DNA from: Castellaniella defragrans
GTDB lineage: Bacteria > Pseudomonadota > Gammaproteobacteria > Burkholderiales > Burkholderiaceae_B
DNA: 64,000 nucleotides
NCBI RefSeq assembly: GCF_014203015.1
Contig: NZ_JACHIB010000018.1
Coordinates: forward strand, 1-64,000
Direction of reading: 5' to 3'
Part shown: positions 18,838 through 28,924 of the stretch, piece after piece
How positions within the stretch are numbered: position 1 is the stretch's first letter
Layout of the letters: each line of letters opens with the position of its first letter
The notes under the pieces: model-generated
The model's database searches: none
Seen by the model: the letters and a program-made list of their open reading frames with translations, nothing else
Told to the model about the DNA's origin: nothing
Made by a program: the position numbers and the translations under genes

Positions 18838-18988
18838 CTCCTTCGCTGCTTGCGCAACAACGCACATTACCGCCACAACCAGCGCTGTCGCGCCCCCTGT
18901 TTTCTCAGCTGCCTGCGCGGCAGCAAACGGCATCATCCAGATTGCGGACGGCCTGGCGCATTTCTAAGCTGCCTGCGCGGCAGCAAAC
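18838..18988 (-). CRISPR. vestigial second I-F array with one 32-nt spacer
   Basis: Two repeats nearly identical to the main array, 18901-18928 (one mismatch) and 18961-18988 (two mismatches), flank a 32-nt spacer (18929-18960). A third, decayed repeat (18838-18865, 19 of 28 matches) lies 35 nt further left. The crRNA sense is again the minus strand. The unit lies about 3 kb upstream of cas1 and 115 nt before mutS, with no leader like that at 6456-6585. Both good repeats share GCAAAC in place of GCGAAC, so they form their own lineage. Confidence 0.93.
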
Positions 18989-19103
18989 AAAGGGTCCCCG
19001 TGCCAGAACCATCGCTCACTGACACACCCCTCCCCCTGACACCCCCGCCCCATTGAACGATAATACGTACCTCCCCGTTCCACCCCCTGTCAGCATTCCG
19101 TCC

Positions 19104-21701
19104 ATGTCCACCCCCGATCTCTCCGGCCACACCCCCATGATGCAGCAGTACCTCCAGCTGAAGGCCCAGGCCGGGTCGCATCTGCTGTTCTACCGCATGG
19201 GCGACTTCTACGAGATGTTCTACGACGACGCGGAACGCGGGGCGCGGCTGCTGAACCTGACGCTGACCAAGCGCGGCACGTCCAACGGCGCGCCGATCCC
19301 GATGGCGGGCGTGCCGCACCATGCCATGGAAAGCTACCTGGCGCGGCTAGTGGCGATGGGTGAATCCATCGCCATCTGCGAGCAGATCGGCGACCCGGGC
19401 GCCAGCAAGGGGCCGGTCGAACGCCGGATCGTGCGGGTGGTGACGCCCGGCACGCTGACCGACGACGCGCTGCTGCCGGCCGACGACGACCGCCGGATCG
19501 CGGCCCTGATCACGGGGCGCGGCCACGGGCGCGAGACCGTGGGGCTGGCCTGGATGAACCTGGCCAACGGCGACTTCAAGGCCTGCGAATCGACGCCGGA
19601 GCTGCTGGACGCGGAGCTGGGCCGCATCGCGCCCGCCGAGCTGGTCTGCGCGGAGCAGGCGGACACCGGGACGCTGGAGGCCTGCGGCCTGGACGCGGCG
19701 ATCAGCCGGGTGCCGGACTGGCACTTCGAGGCCGACGGCGCGCGCGACACGCTGCTGCGCCATTTCGGCGTGAACGACGTGGGCGCCTTCGGACTGGACC
19801 ACCTGCCGCTGGCGACGCGGGCGGCGGGCGCGCTGCTGCGGTACGTCGGGGCGACGCAGGCCCAGGCGCTCAACCATGTGCACAGCCTGGCGGCGGACGC
19901 GGGCGGCGACTACGTGGTGCTGGACCCGGCCACGCGGCGCAACCTGGAAATCACGGACACGCTGAACGGCGGCGACGGTCCGACGCTGTTCAGCACACTG
20001 GACCACGCCCGCACGCCCATGGGCAGCCGTCAGCTGCGCCGCTGGCTGCAGGCGCCGCTGCGCGACAACCCGCAGGCGCGCGCCCGACAGGACGTGATCA
20101 CGCAGTTCCTGCGGGCGCCGGACGCCGATGGCGCGCTGCGCGCCCTGCGCGACGCGCTGCGGCCGCTGCCCGACCTGGAGCGCATGGCGACCCGCCTGGC
20201 GCTGGGCACGATCCGCCCGCGCGAACTCGCCAGCCTGCGCGAGGCGCTGGCGGGGCTGGACGCGCTGGCGCAGGCCACCGCATCCGCCTTCGGCGCCCGG
20301 GGGCTGCTGGCCGACTGCCTGCGCGACGTGCCCGTGGACCCGGCGCTGCACGCGCTGCTGGCGCGGGGCATCGCCGCCGAACCCGCCCCGATGGTGCGCG
20401 ACGGCGGGGTGATCGCCCCGGGCTACGATGCCGAACTGGATGAACTGCGCCAGCTGGCGGGCGACAACGGCGCCTTCCTGCTGGAAGTCGAGGCCCGCGA
20501 GCGGGAGCGCACCGGCATCGCCAACCTGCGGGTGGAATACAACCGCGTTCACGGCTTCTTCATCGAGGTCACGCGCGGCCAGGCCGACAAGGTGCCCGAC
20601 GACTACCGCCGCCGCCAGACGCTGAAGAACGCCGAGCGCTACATCACGCCGGAACTGAAGGCCTGGGAGGACAAGGTGCTGTCGGCCCGGGACCGCGGCC
20701 TGGCGCGCGAGAAACTGCTGTACGAGCGGATCCTGGCGCAGGCGGCGGAGCACGCCTCGGCCCTGGCGCGCAGTGCCGCCGCCCTGGCGCGGATCGACGC
20801 GCTGGCCGGGCTGGCCCACCACGCGCGCGCCCACGGCTGGGTGGCGCCGGAGCTGTCCGACGACGTCTGCCTGGACATCCAGGCGGGCCGCCATCCGGTG
20901 GTGGAACACAGCATCGAGTCCTTCACCCCGAACGACTGCCGCATGGACGAAGAGCGCCGCATGCTGCTCATCACGGGGCCGAACATGGGCGGCAAGTCCA
21001 CCTACATGCGCCAGGTGGCGCTGATCGCGCTGCTGGCGCGCGCCGGCAGCTACGTGCCCGCCGCGCGGGCGCGCATCGGTCCGGTGGACCGCATCTTCAC
21101 GCGCATCGGCGCGGCCGACGACCTGGCGGGCGGGCGCTCGACCTTCATGATGGAGATGATGGAGGCGGGCGTGATCCTGGGGGCGGCCACGCCGCGCAGC
21201 CTGGTGCTGATGGACGAGATCGGCCGGGGCACGTCCACCTACGACGGCCTGGCGCTGGCCTGGGCGATCGCCCACCGGCTGCTGACGCACAACCGCGCCC
21301 TGACGCTGTTCGCCACGCACTATTTCGAGATGACCCGGCTGCCGGAGACGGCCCACGGGGTGGTCAACGTCCACCTGGCGGCGGCCGACGCGCCCGACGG
21401 CGTGGTCTTCCTGCACGAGGTGCGCCCGGGGCCGGCCAGCCAGAGCTACGGCCTGCACGTGGCCCAGCGCGCGGGCATCCCGCCGGTGGTGATCCGCCAC
21501 GCGCGCAAGGAACTGGCCGAACTGGAGGCCCGCAACCGGGCGGGTTCCCAGCTGGCGCTGTTCGTGCAGCAGGCCGAGGACGAGTCCGGCGGCGACCCGG
21601 ACGCACCGCTGCGCGCCGCCTTGCAGGCGCTGGAGCCCGACAGCCTCAGCCCGCGCGAGGCGCTGGAGCTGATCTACCAGCTGCGCCGCGACTTTCTCTG
21701 A
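19104..21701 (+). CDS. mutS: DNA mismatch repair protein MutS
   Basis: Recognises mismatches and starts repair with MutL. The 865-aa protein begins [21 protein letters not shown] and reaches the mismatch-reading motif [15 protein letters not shown], in which the Phe-x-Glu of FYEMF contacts the mismatch. Connector, core and clamp domains follow, then the ABC-type ATPase with Walker [14 protein letters not shown] (about residue 624) and [14 protein letters not shown]. An upstream TTG at 19053 is in frame, but the ATG at 19104 matches the family start. Full length, no anomalies. Confidence 0.97.
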   Translation: MSTPDLSGHTPMMQQYLQLKAQAGSHLLFYRMGDFYEMFYDDAERGARLLNLTLTKRGTSNGAPIPMAGVPHHAMESYLARLVAMGESIAICEQIGDPGASKGPVERRIVRVVTPGTLTDDALLPADDDRRIAALITGRGHGRETVGLAWMNLANGDFKACESTPELLDAELGRIAPAELVCAEQADTGTLEACGLDAAISRVPDWHFEADGARDTLLRHFGVNDVGAFGLDHLPLATRAAGALLRYVGATQAQALNHVHSLAADAGGDYVVLDPATRRNLEITDTLNGGDGPTLFSTLDHARTPMGSRQLRRWLQAPLRDNPQARARQDVITQFLRAPDADGALRALRDALRPLPDLERMATRLALGTIRPRELASLREALAGLDALAQATASAFGARGLLADCLRDVPVDPALHALLARGIAAEPAPMVRDGGVIAPGYDAELDELRQLAGDNGAFLLEVEARERERTGIANLRVEYNRVHGFFIEVTRGQADKVPDDYRRRQTLKNAERYITPELKAWEDKVLSARDRGLAREKLLYERILAQAAEHASALARSAAALARIDALAGLAHHARAHGWVAPELSDDVCLDIQAGRHPVVEHSIESFTPNDCRMDEERRMLLITGPNMGGKSTYMRQVALIALLARAGSYVPAARARIGPVDRIFTRIGAADDLAGGRSTFMMEMMEAGVILGAATPRSLVLMDEIGRGTSTYDGLALAWAIAHRLLTHNRALTLFATHYFEMTRLPETAHGVVNVHLAAADAPDGVVFLHEVRPGPASQSYGLHVAQRAGIPPVVIRHARKELAELEARNRAGSQLALFVQQAEDESGGDPDAPLRAALQALEPDSLSPREALELIYQLRRDFL

Positions 21702-21804
21702 TGGATACGCGCGCGGCCCGGACCGGAATCCAGTCCGCCGCGCATGCGCGGTGCCCGGTCCGCCGGCCCGCCCGCCCCCCGAGGACACCCCAGGACACCC
21801 CGCC

Positions 21805-23016
21805 ATGCACACCCCGACCCCCGCTCCCGCGATCCCCGACATCGACCGGCCCACGCCGCTGCTGGGCGGCCTGACGCCGCAGGAATTCATGCGCGACTAC
21901 TGGCAGAAGAAGCCCCTGCTGGTGCGCCAGGCCATCCCCGGCTTCCGGCCCCCGGTCACGATCCGCGACGTGCAGACGCTGGCCCGCCGAGAAGAGGTCG
22001 AGTCCCGCCTGATCACCCACGGCGAGCGCGGCTGGTCGCTGAAGCATGGGCCGTTTCGCCGGCTGCCCCCCGCCACGCAGCCGAACTGGACGCTGCTGGT
22101 GCAGAGCGTGGACCTGCACGACGACGCCTCGGCCGCGCTGATGCGGCAATTCCGCTTCATTTCCGACGCCCGGCTGGACGACCTGATGATCAGCATCGCC
22201 ACCGACGGCGGCGGGGTCGGGCCCCATTACGACAGCTACGACGTGTTCCTGCTGCAGGGCCACGGCCGGCGCCGCTGGCGCACCAGCCGGCAGGCCGACC
22301 GCGCGCTGGTGCCGGGGCTGCCGCTGAAGATCCTGGCCGATTTCCAGCCGGACGCGGACGACGTCCTGGAACCGGGCGACATGCTGTACCTGCCCCCGCA
22401 CGTCTGCCACGACGGCGTGGCCATCGGCAACGACTGCATGACGCTGTCCATCGGCTTCCGCGTCCCCAGCCAGGCCACCCTGGCCCGCGGCCTGCTGGAA
22501 GCGGCCGCCGACCAGATTTCGGCCCAGCACCTGGGCGACCCGGGGCTGTACGGGCACCCCTGCCTGCCCGGCCCGGACCTGGCCGCGCTCTACACCGACG
22601 CCGGCGCGCCCGCCACGCGCACTCCGGCGGCCCTGCCCGACTCGCTGGTGCAGGCCACGCTGGACACCCTGTCCAGGATCCGCCTGGACCACGCGGTGGC
22701 GGCCCGGTTCCTGGGCCAATGGCTCACCTCGCTGCCCGACAGCGCCCTGTTCGATCCGGCCGACGAACCCCTTTCGCTGAGCGCCGGGGTGCCCGCGGCG
22801 GGCCGGCTGGTCCTGGACCGCTGCACGCGGCTGATGTACTGCGACCGGCAGCTCTTCATCAACGGCGAGGTCGCGCCCCTGGCGGCCGCACCCGGCCTGG
22901 AGGCGCTCGCCGACCAGCGCGCGCTGGAGGCCGACGCGGTGCGCCGCCTGGCCCCCGGGACCCTGGCCCTGCTCGACGAATGGCTGGCGGAAGGCTGGCT
23001 CCACTGGGAAGCGTGA
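21805..23016 (+). CDS. roxA: JmjC/cupin ribosomal protein oxygenase (RoxA/YcfD-like)
   Basis: Fe(II)/2-oxoglutarate-dependent hydroxylase; the E. coli homologue hydroxylates an arginine of ribosomal protein uL16. The 403-aa product contains the HxD...H iron triad: GPHYDSYDVF supplies His and Asp, and PPHVCHDGVAIG the distal His. The N-terminus (TPQEFMRDYWQKKPLLVRQA) is the usual cupin-4 opening. A C-terminal winged-helix-like domain follows, as in the YcfD family. The ATG at 21805 was chosen because the preceding in-frame part is Arg/Pro-rich and unlike the family. The substrate is inferred from homology. Confidence 0.88.
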   Translation: MHTPTPAPAIPDIDRPTPLLGGLTPQEFMRDYWQKKPLLVRQAIPGFRPPVTIRDVQTLARREEVESRLITHGERGWSLKHGPFRRLPPATQPNWTLLVQSVDLHDDASAALMRQFRFISDARLDDLMISIATDGGGVGPHYDSYDVFLLQGHGRRRWRTSRQADRALVPGLPLKILADFQPDADDVLEPGDMLYLPPHVCHDGVAIGNDCMTLSIGFRVPSQATLARGLLEAAADQISAQHLGDPGLYGHPCLPGPDLAALYTDAGAPATRTPAALPDSLVQATLDTLSRIRLDHAVAARFLGQWLTSLPDSALFDPADEPLSLSAGVPAAGRLVLDRCTRLMYCDRQLFINGEVAPLAAAPGLEALADQRALEADAVRRLAPGTLALLDEWLAEGWLHWEA

Positions 23017-23024
23017 ACCCGGTC

Positions 23025-23092
23025 CACGCCGCGCCTTGCAAGGCGCTCCTATTCGTCAGGCAATTTGCTTATGCCCGCATAAAAACATAAGC
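23025..23092. repeat. palindromic intergenic element, copy 1 (after roxA)
   Basis: A perfect 16-bp palindrome GCGCCTTGCAAGGCGC (23031-23046) is followed by ATTCGTCAGGCAA and a second hairpin, GCTTATG (23067-23073) with CATAAGC (23086-23092). The same layout is found after pstB and ppk, there with GCGGC/GCCGC stems, so the stem bases covary. Confidence 0.7.
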
Positions 23093-23111
23093 ATCGGTTC
23101 GTTCACGATAT

Positions 23112-23143
23112 GAAGGAAGCGTCCCAGAATGGACGCTTCCTTC
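23112..23143 (+). terminator. long hairpin between roxA and cysJ
   Basis: GAAGGAAGCGTCC (23112-23124) pairs perfectly with GGACGCTTCCTTC (23131-23143) around a 6-nt loop, followed by ATTTTC. It is a likely intrinsic terminator for roxA although the T-run is short. It lies only 19 nt before the cysJ ATG, so it could also act on cysJ translation. Confidence 0.55.
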
Positions 23144-23162
23144 ATTTTCACAAGACCGTGCC

Positions 23163-24965
23163 ATGCTCGCGCCGAACTACCTGCCCGAAGCCCATCATTC
23201 CCTGATCGCCGAACTGGCCGACACCCTGGAATCTTCCAGCCTGCACTGGCTCTCGGGCTATTTCGCGGGCGTCGCCCAGGCGCGCCAGCCCGCGCGGGAA
23301 ACCGCGCCCCCGCTGGCGGTGGCCGCCGCCGCGCCCGACGCGGCGCAGCGCCTGACCATCCTCTACGGCAGCCAGACGGGCAATGCCAGGCGCATCGCCA
23401 CCGCGCTGCACGAGCAGGTGCGCGCCCAGGGGCTGGAGGCGCGCCTGGTGCGGGCCGACCAGTACAAGACCAAGGAACTGAAGGACGAGCAGCTGCTCTA
23501 CGTGGTCATGAGCACCCAGGGCGACGGCGATCCGCCGGACGATTCCATCGCCTGGGTCGAATTCCTGCTGGGCAAGCGCGCGCCGAAGCTGCCGCGGCTG
23601 AAATACGCCGTGCTGGGCCTGGGCGATTCCAGCTATCCCTCGTTCTGCGGCATCTCGCAGAAGATCGACGCGCGCCTGGCCGAACTGGGCGCGCAGCGCC
23701 TGCAGGACGCGGGCGCGGCCGACCTGGACATCGAGACGGTCGCCGCGCCCTGGCAGGCCCGCGCCCTGGAACAGGCGCGCGAGGTCCTGAAATCCGCCGC
23801 GCCGGCCGCCTCCCAGGCCACCGTGACGCCGCTGCGCCCCCAGGCCGAGAAGTTCACCCGCGACCATCCGTTCCAGGCGGAAGTCCTGCTGAACCAGCCC
23901 ATCACCGGGCGCGACAGCGACAAGGACATCCGCCACCTGGAGCTGTCCCTGGACGGCAGCAAGCTGCAGTACGAGCCCGGCGACGCCCTGGGCGTCTGGC
24001 CCGTGCAGGACGACACCCTGGTCGCCCGCGTGCTGGAAGCCACCGGCCTGAACGCGATCGACCCCGTCGAGCACCAGGGCGTCCAGCGCCCGCTGGGCGA
24101 ATGGCTGGGCCGCTACCGCGAACTGACGGTGCTGACCCGTCCCTTCCTGGCCGCCCTGGCGGAACGCGCGCAGAGCGGCGAGCTGGCGGCGCTGCTGGCG
24201 CCGGACGCCCGCGAGCGCCTGGCCGCCTACCTGGGCACGCACCAGTTGATCGACGCGCTGCGCCAGTGGCCGGCGCGCTGGACCGGGCAGGCCCTGGTGG
24301 CGGCCCTGCGCCCGCTGACCCCGCGCCTGTATTCCATCGCCTCCTGCGCGGCGGTGGCCGAGGACGAGGTCCACCTGACGCTCGGGCACGTCGCCTTCGA
24401 GCTGGAAGGCGAATCCCGCTGGGGCGTGGCCTCGCACTTCCTGGCCGAACGGGCCGAGGGCGACACGATCCCGGTCTTCATCGAGGAAAACACGCGCTTC
24501 CGCCTGCCGGCCGACGCCTCGCGCGACATCATCATGATCGGCGCCGGGACCGGGGTGGCGCCGTTTCGCGCCTTCGTCCAGGCCCGCGCCGAGGCGGACG
24601 CCCCGGGCCGCAACTGGCTGTTCTTCGGCAACCCGCACTTCACCAGCGATTTCCTCTACCAGGTCGAATGGCAGCAGGCGCTGAAGGACGGCCACCTGGA
24701 TCGCATCGACCTGGCGTTCTCGCGCGACCAGGAGGAAAAGATCTACGTCCAGCACAAGCTGCTGGCCCAGGGCGCCGACGTGTACGACTGGATCCAGGCG
24801 GGCGCCCACGTCTACGTCTGCGGCGACGCCGACCGCATGGCCCGCGACGTGCACGCCGCCCTGCTGGAGATCGCCCGCGACCACGGCGGCCTGGACGAGG
24901 AAGGCGCCCGCCAGTGGCTGGACGACCTCGCCGCGCAAGGCCGCTACGCGCGCGACGTGTACTGA
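23163..24965 (+). CDS. cysJ: sulfite reductase flavoprotein alpha subunit
   Basis: NADPH-dependent flavoprotein that passes electrons to CysI for six-electron reduction of sulfite to sulfide. The 600-aa protein has an FMN flavodoxin domain (LTILYGSQTGNARRIA, STQGDGDPPDD, GLGDSSYPSFC), a connecting FAD domain with RLYSIASC, and an NADP-binding domain with GAGTGVAPFRAFVQ and a terminal RYARDVY, as is usual for CysJ. It is followed by cysI after a 76-nt gap and by cysG; together they make sulfite reductase and its siroheme. Confidence 0.95.
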   Translation: MLAPNYLPEAHHSLIAELADTLESSSLHWLSGYFAGVAQARQPARETAPPLAVAAAAPDAAQRLTILYGSQTGNARRIATALHEQVRAQGLEARLVRADQYKTKELKDEQLLYVVMSTQGDGDPPDDSIAWVEFLLGKRAPKLPRLKYAVLGLGDSSYPSFCGISQKIDARLAELGAQRLQDAGAADLDIETVAAPWQARALEQAREVLKSAAPAASQATVTPLRPQAEKFTRDHPFQAEVLLNQPITGRDSDKDIRHLELSLDGSKLQYEPGDALGVWPVQDDTLVARVLEATGLNAIDPVEHQGVQRPLGEWLGRYRELTVLTRPFLAALAERAQSGELAALLAPDARERLAAYLGTHQLIDALRQWPARWTGQALVAALRPLTPRLYSIASCAAVAEDEVHLTLGHVAFELEGESRWGVASHFLAERAEGDTIPVFIEENTRFRLPADASRDIIMIGAGTGVAPFRAFVQARAEADAPGRNWLFFGNPHFTSDFLYQVEWQQALKDGHLDRIDLAFSRDQEEKIYVQHKLLAQGADVYDWIQAGAHVYVCGDADRMARDVHAALLEIARDHGGLDEEGARQWLDDLAAQGRYARDVY

Positions 24966-25041
24966 ACGTCCCGCTCCCGTCCCATTCCCTGGCCGGGGTT
25001 CGCGCCCCGGCCAGTTTCCTATTCGACTCCGACACCACGAC

Positions 25042-26760
25042 ATGAGCATTTCCCCCCTGTCCCCCCTGGAAGACATCAAGACCCGCAGCCGGTTCCTGCG
25101 CGGCACCATCGCCAAGGAACTGGAAAACCCGGTCACCGGCGCCATCCCCGAAGCCGACACCAAGCTGCTGAAGTTCCACGGCAGCTACATGCAGGACGAC
25201 CGCGACATCCGCGACGAGCGGCGCAAGCAGAAGCTGGAGCCGGCCTACGCCTTCATGGTGCGCGCGCGTCTGCCGGGCGGCGTGATCAGCCCCGACCAGT
25301 GGCTGGCGCTGGACGAACTGGCGCAGAAATACGCCACGCGCGGCCTGCGCATCACCACGCGCCAGACCTTCCAGTGGCATGGCATCCTGAAGCGCAACCT
25401 GCGCGCCTTCATGCAGGGCATCCACGACGCCCGCGCCACCACCATCGCCGCCTGCGGCGACGTCAACCGTCAGGTGATCAGCTCGGTCAACCCGCACCTG
25501 TCCAGCCAGCACGCGCTGACGCAAGCCTGGGTGCAGCGCCTGTCCGACCACTTCCTGCCGCGCACCAGCGCCTACGCCGAGATCTGGCTGGGCGGCGAGC
25601 AGGTCGGCGAAGCGGTCGACGAGGAGCCCATCTACGGCAACGATTCGGCCTACCTGCCGCGCAAGTTCAAGATCGGCATCGCCATCCCGCCGACCAACGA
25701 CTGCGACGTCTTCGCCAACGACCTGGGGCTGGTCGCCATCATCGAGAACGGCGAACTGCAGGGCTTCAACGTCGCCGTGGGCGGCGGCATGGGCGCCACG
25801 GCGGGCGACCCGACCACCTACCCGCGCCTGGGCACGCTGATCGGCTTCACCCGGCCGGAACACGTGGTCGCCGTGGCCGAGGCCGTGGTCACCCTGCAGC
25901 GCGACCACGGCGACCGCAAGGAGCGCCAGCACGCGCGCCTGAAATACACCATCGACCGCCTGGGCGTGGACTGGTTCCGCGAACAGGTCGGCCTGCGCGC
26001 GGGCGTCCCCCTGGAGCCCCTGCGCCCCTATCGCTTCGCACACAACGGCGACCGTTACGGCTGGTCGCGCGGCGAGGACGGCCGCTGGCACCTGGGGCTG
26101 TACATCGCCTCCGGCCGCCTGTGGGACCAGGACGGCCTGCGCCTGCAGACCGGCATGCGCGAGATCGCCCGGGTGCTCCAGGGCGAATTCCGCCTGACCT
26201 GCAACCAGAACCTCGTGATCGCCAACGTGGACGAGGCCGACCGCGCCGCCATCGACGCCCTGGTCGAAGAATACGGGCTGGACGGCTACAAGGAACAGAG
26301 CGGCATCCGCCGCCACCACATCGCCTGCGTCGCCCTGCCCACCTGCGGCCTGGCCATGGCCGAGAGCGAGCGCTACGCCCCCGTCCTGCTGCCCAAGCTG
26401 GAGGCCCTGCTGGATGCGCACGGCCTGCGCGACGCGCCCATCCTGCTGCGCCTGTCGGGCTGCCCGAACGGCTGTTCGCGCCCCTACCTGGGCGAAATCG
26501 CCCTGGTGGGCCGCGCCCTGGGGCGCTACGACCTGCGCCTGGGCGCCGATTTCATCGGCGAGCGCCTGAACGTCCTGTACCGCGAAAACGTCGCCGAGGC
26601 GGAGATCCTGTCCAGCCTGGACGCCCTGTTCGGCCAGTACGCCCGCGAGCGCGTCGCGGACGAAGGCTTCGGCGACTTCCTGGTGCGCGTCGGCGTCATC
26701 CAGGCGGATCCGCGCGGCCCGCATGCCGCGGTTCCCGACCGCAAGGCGAGTGCCGCATGA
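25042..26760 (+). CDS. cysI: sulfite reductase hemoprotein beta subunit
   Basis: Binds siroheme and a 4Fe-4S cluster and reduces sulfite to sulfide. The 572-aa product has [11 protein letters not shown], the [11 protein letters not shown] segment, and the cluster ligands: Cys residues in [11 protein letters not shown] and in [13 protein letters not shown] (CxxxC). The length agrees with E. coli CysI (570 aa). The stop overlaps the cysG start (ATGA at 26757-26760), so translation is coupled to production of its cofactor. Confidence 0.96.
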   Translation: MSISPLSPLEDIKTRSRFLRGTIAKELENPVTGAIPEADTKLLKFHGSYMQDDRDIRDERRKQKLEPAYAFMVRARLPGGVISPDQWLALDELAQKYATRGLRITTRQTFQWHGILKRNLRAFMQGIHDARATTIAACGDVNRQVISSVNPHLSSQHALTQAWVQRLSDHFLPRTSAYAEIWLGGEQVGEAVDEEPIYGNDSAYLPRKFKIGIAIPPTNDCDVFANDLGLVAIIENGELQGFNVAVGGGMGATAGDPTTYPRLGTLIGFTRPEHVVAVAEAVVTLQRDHGDRKERQHARLKYTIDRLGVDWFREQVGLRAGVPLEPLRPYRFAHNGDRYGWSRGEDGRWHLGLYIASGRLWDQDGLRLQTGMREIARVLQGEFRLTCNQNLVIANVDEADRAAIDALVEEYGLDGYKEQSGIRRHHIACVALPTCGLAMAESERYAPVLLPKLEALLDAHGLRDAPILLRLSGCPNGCSRPYLGEIALVGRALGRYDLRLGADFIGERLNVLYRENVAEAEILSSLDALFGQYARERVADEGFGDFLVRVGVIQADPRGPHAAVPDRKASAA

Positions 26761-28208
26761 ACCACTTCCCGCTGTTCGCCGACCTGAAGGAGCGCACCGC
26801 CGTCGTCGTCGGCGCGGGCCTGGTGGCCGAGCGCAAGATCGCCCTGCTGCGCGCGGCCGGCGCCCGGGTGATCGTCAGCGCCCGCGCGGCCCATCCCCAG
26901 GTGCTGGCGCGCGCCCGCGCGGGCGAGATCGAGCTGCGCCTGGGGGAATTCGATCCCGCCCTGCTCGACGAGGCCTGGCTGGCCGTCGCGGCCACCAGCG
27001 ACCGCGCGCAGAACCGGCGGGTGGCCGACGCCGCCGCGGCGCGGCGGCTGTTCTGCAACGTCGTGGACGATCCGGAGCTGTCCAGCGTCCAGGTGCCGGC
27101 CATCGTGGACCGGTCCCCCATCACCATCGCCATTTCCTCGGGGGGCGCGGCGCCGGTGATCGCCCGGCGCCTGCGCGAACGCATCGAATCGCTGTTCGAC
27201 CCGGCCCTGGGCGCGCTGGCCGCGCTGGCCCAGCGCAAGCGGCCGGCCATCCGCCAGGCCCGGCCGCAGTTGCGGCCGCGCCGGGATTTCTACGACTGGC
27301 TGCTGGACGGTCCCGTCCTGGGCGCTCTGCGGCGCGGCCGCGCCGGCGAAGCGGAAGCCCTGCTGGACCAGGCCCTGGCCGCGCGCAATCCGCCCCCGGC
27401 GGGCAAGGTGCTGCTGGTCGGCGCCGGCCCCGGCGACCCGGGCCTGCTGACCCTGCGCGGCCTGCGCGCCCTGAACGAGGCCGACGTGATCCTGGCCGAC
27501 CGGCTGGTGAGTCCCGCCGTCCTGGCGCTGGCGCGGCGCGACGCGCAGGTGATCGACGTGGGCAAGGCGCCCGGCGGCCCGCACGAATCCACCCAGGCGC
27601 GCATCCACGCCCTGATGGTGTCGCACGCCCGCCAGGGGCGCTGCGTGGTGCGCCTGAAGGGCGGCGACCCGATGGTCTTCGGGCGCGGCGGCGAAGAGCT
27701 GCAGCACCTGAAGCGCCACGGCATCGCCTACGAAGTCGTGCCCGGCATCACCGCCGCCCTGGCCTGCGGCGCCTACGCCGGCATCCCGCTGACGCACCGC
27801 GGCCACGCCCAGTCCCTGACCCTGGCCACGGCGCACCGGCAGGCGGGCGCATCCGGGCGGGACCGGCCCGCCGCTTCCGGGGACGGCGGCGACGGCCGGA
27901 CCCGGGTGTACTACATGGGCGTGGAACGCCTGCCCGAGCTCAGCGCCCGGCTGCTGGCCGAAGGCCACGCCCCCGGCCTGCCCTGCGCCCTGGTGGAAAA
28001 CGGCTCGCGCCCGGAACAGCGCACCCTGCACGCCACCCTGGGTTCGCTCGCGCACGCCGCGCAGCGCCACGCCATCCGGTCCCCCGCCCTGGTCATCGTC
28101 GGCGCAGTCGCCGCGCTGGGCCCGGACCTGGCGTGGTTCGGCGAAACCGTGCAGGCGGAGACGGCCTCGGCCGGCGATTCCGCCGCGCGGCAGCAGGCCG
28201 CCGCCTGA
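26757..28208 (+). CDS. cysG: siroheme synthase (trifunctional CysG)
   Basis: Makes siroheme from uroporphyrinogen III by methylation, oxidation and ferrochelation. The 483-aa protein has an N-terminal dehydrogenase/chelatase half ([36 protein letters not shown]) and a C-terminal SAM-dependent methyltransferase half ([48 protein letters not shown]). The loop after [12 protein letters not shown] is Gly/Asp-rich and reads TAH instead of the usual TGH. The coupled start with cysI and the cysJIG order give its role clearly. Confidence 0.94.
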   Translation: MNHFPLFADLKERTAVVVGAGLVAERKIALLRAAGARVIVSARAAHPQVLARARAGEIELRLGEFDPALLDEAWLAVAATSDRAQNRRVADAAAARRLFCNVVDDPELSSVQVPAIVDRSPITIAISSGGAAPVIARRLRERIESLFDPALGALAALAQRKRPAIRQARPQLRPRRDFYDWLLDGPVLGALRRGRAGEAEALLDQALAARNPPPAGKVLLVGAGPGDPGLLTLRGLRALNEADVILADRLVSPAVLALARRDAQVIDVGKAPGGPHESTQARIHALMVSHARQGRCVVRLKGGDPMVFGRGGEELQHLKRHGIAYEVVPGITAALACGAYAGIPLTHRGHAQSLTLATAHRQAGASGRDRPAASGDGGDGRTRVYYMGVERLPELSARLLAEGHAPGLPCALVENGSRPEQRTLHATLGSLAHAAQRHAIRSPALVIVGAVAALGPDLAWFGETVQAETASAGDSAARQQAAA

Positions 28209-28223
28209 GCATTCTTCTTGTGG

Positions 28224-28244
28224 CACGGCCCGTAGAGGGCCGTG
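28224..28244 (+). terminator. hairpin after cysG
   Basis: CACGGCCC (28224-28231) pairs with GGGCCGTG (28237-28244) around GTAGA, 15 nt after the cysG stop. There is no T-run, so termination is uncertain. Confidence 0.35.
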
Positions 28245-28326
28245 TCAGCCGTACGACGCGGGCTGGATCTTCGTAAAGCGATCCGTCAAATCCGGAAAGT
28301 TCGGGCTTTTTTCCACCGACCGCCGC

Positions 28327-28537
28327 CTACGCCCGTCCTTCGCCAGTCACGGCCTTCTTGAGAGCCTCATTCATCCTGGTCTGCCAGCCTGGGCCGCCCG
28401 CCTTGAAGGCATCGATCACCGCCTTGTCGTAGCGGATCGGTTCCCGGTTCGTAGGTATCCGGATCCGCGGCAATGCCGCGGTCGATCGCCGCGTCCTCCA
28501 CGGACGTCGGCAGGATCAGCTTACGTTTGCTCGACAT
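28327..28537 (-). pseudogene. brnA: BrnA-type antitoxin, frameshifted
   Basis: Antitoxin partner of the BrnT toxin upstream. From the ATG at 28537 the frame reads MSSKRKLILPTSVEDAAIDR, then GIAADPDTYEPGT, and loses homology. One frame over, the sequence continues REPIRYDKAVIDAFKAGGPGWQTRMNEALKK to a stop at 28327-28329, the typical BrnA C-terminus. A one-base indel near 28445-28460 therefore separates the halves. BrnA normally binds DNA and neutralises BrnT; loss of the second half would be expected to free the toxin, so either the toxin is inactive, the frame is bridged, or the base call is wrong. The start overlaps the brnT stop by 17 nt. Confidence 0.85.
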
Positions 28538-28790
28538 AGTTCCGTACCTCTCGTGAATCGGCCTTGCGCAGACTGATGACGTGCATCTTGTCTTCGCGCT
28601 GCGTGAACACCACGCAGTACAAGCGGTCGTCGATGACCGCATAGCCGATTTCCCGAACCTCGCCGTCATCCTGGCGCGTGTCGGGCTTGGCCATCACCTC
28701 CGGCCAGTCGATTCCCTGGGCCAGCGACAGCGAGATGCCATGCTTGCGCTGGTTGCTCTTGTCCTTGGCCGGATCGAAGGCGATTTCCAT
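28521..28790 (-). CDS. brnT: BrnT ribonuclease toxin
   Basis: RelE-like ribonuclease toxin of a type II system. The 89-aa protein has the family's DPAKDKSNQRKHGISL opening, then DDGEVREIGYAVIDDRLYCVVF and the final HVISLRKADSREVRNY with conserved Arg residues. It is intact, whereas its antitoxin is frameshifted. Upstream are two 13-bp direct repeats that look like operator sites. Confidence 0.92.
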   Translation of the reverse strand: MEIAFDPAKDKSNQRKHGISLSLAQGIDWPEVMAKPDTRQDDGEVREIGYAVIDDRLYCVVFTQREDKMHVISLRKADSREVRNYVEQT

Positions 28791-28800
28791 ATTATTGTTG

Positions 28801-28848
28801 TTGTAGTTACGAAAAATATGACGGGCAAGCTATTTTTGTAGCTACGAA
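28801..28848 (-). promoter_or_regulatory. brnTA operator-like direct repeats
   Basis: TTGTAGTTACGAA (28801-28813) and TTGTAGCTACGAA (28836-28848) are 12/13 identical; the second contains the palindrome GTAGCTAC. They flank a -35-like TTGCCC (minus strand, 28830-28825) upstream of brnT. BrnA is known to autorepress, so these are candidate binding sites. Confidence 0.5.
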
Positions 28849-28924
28849 TGCCTATTCGGGAACGGCGCAGGCGCGGCGGCGTCTTCCGGGTATCGAGGCT
28901 GAGGCATTGCATGGCGACCTCCGG

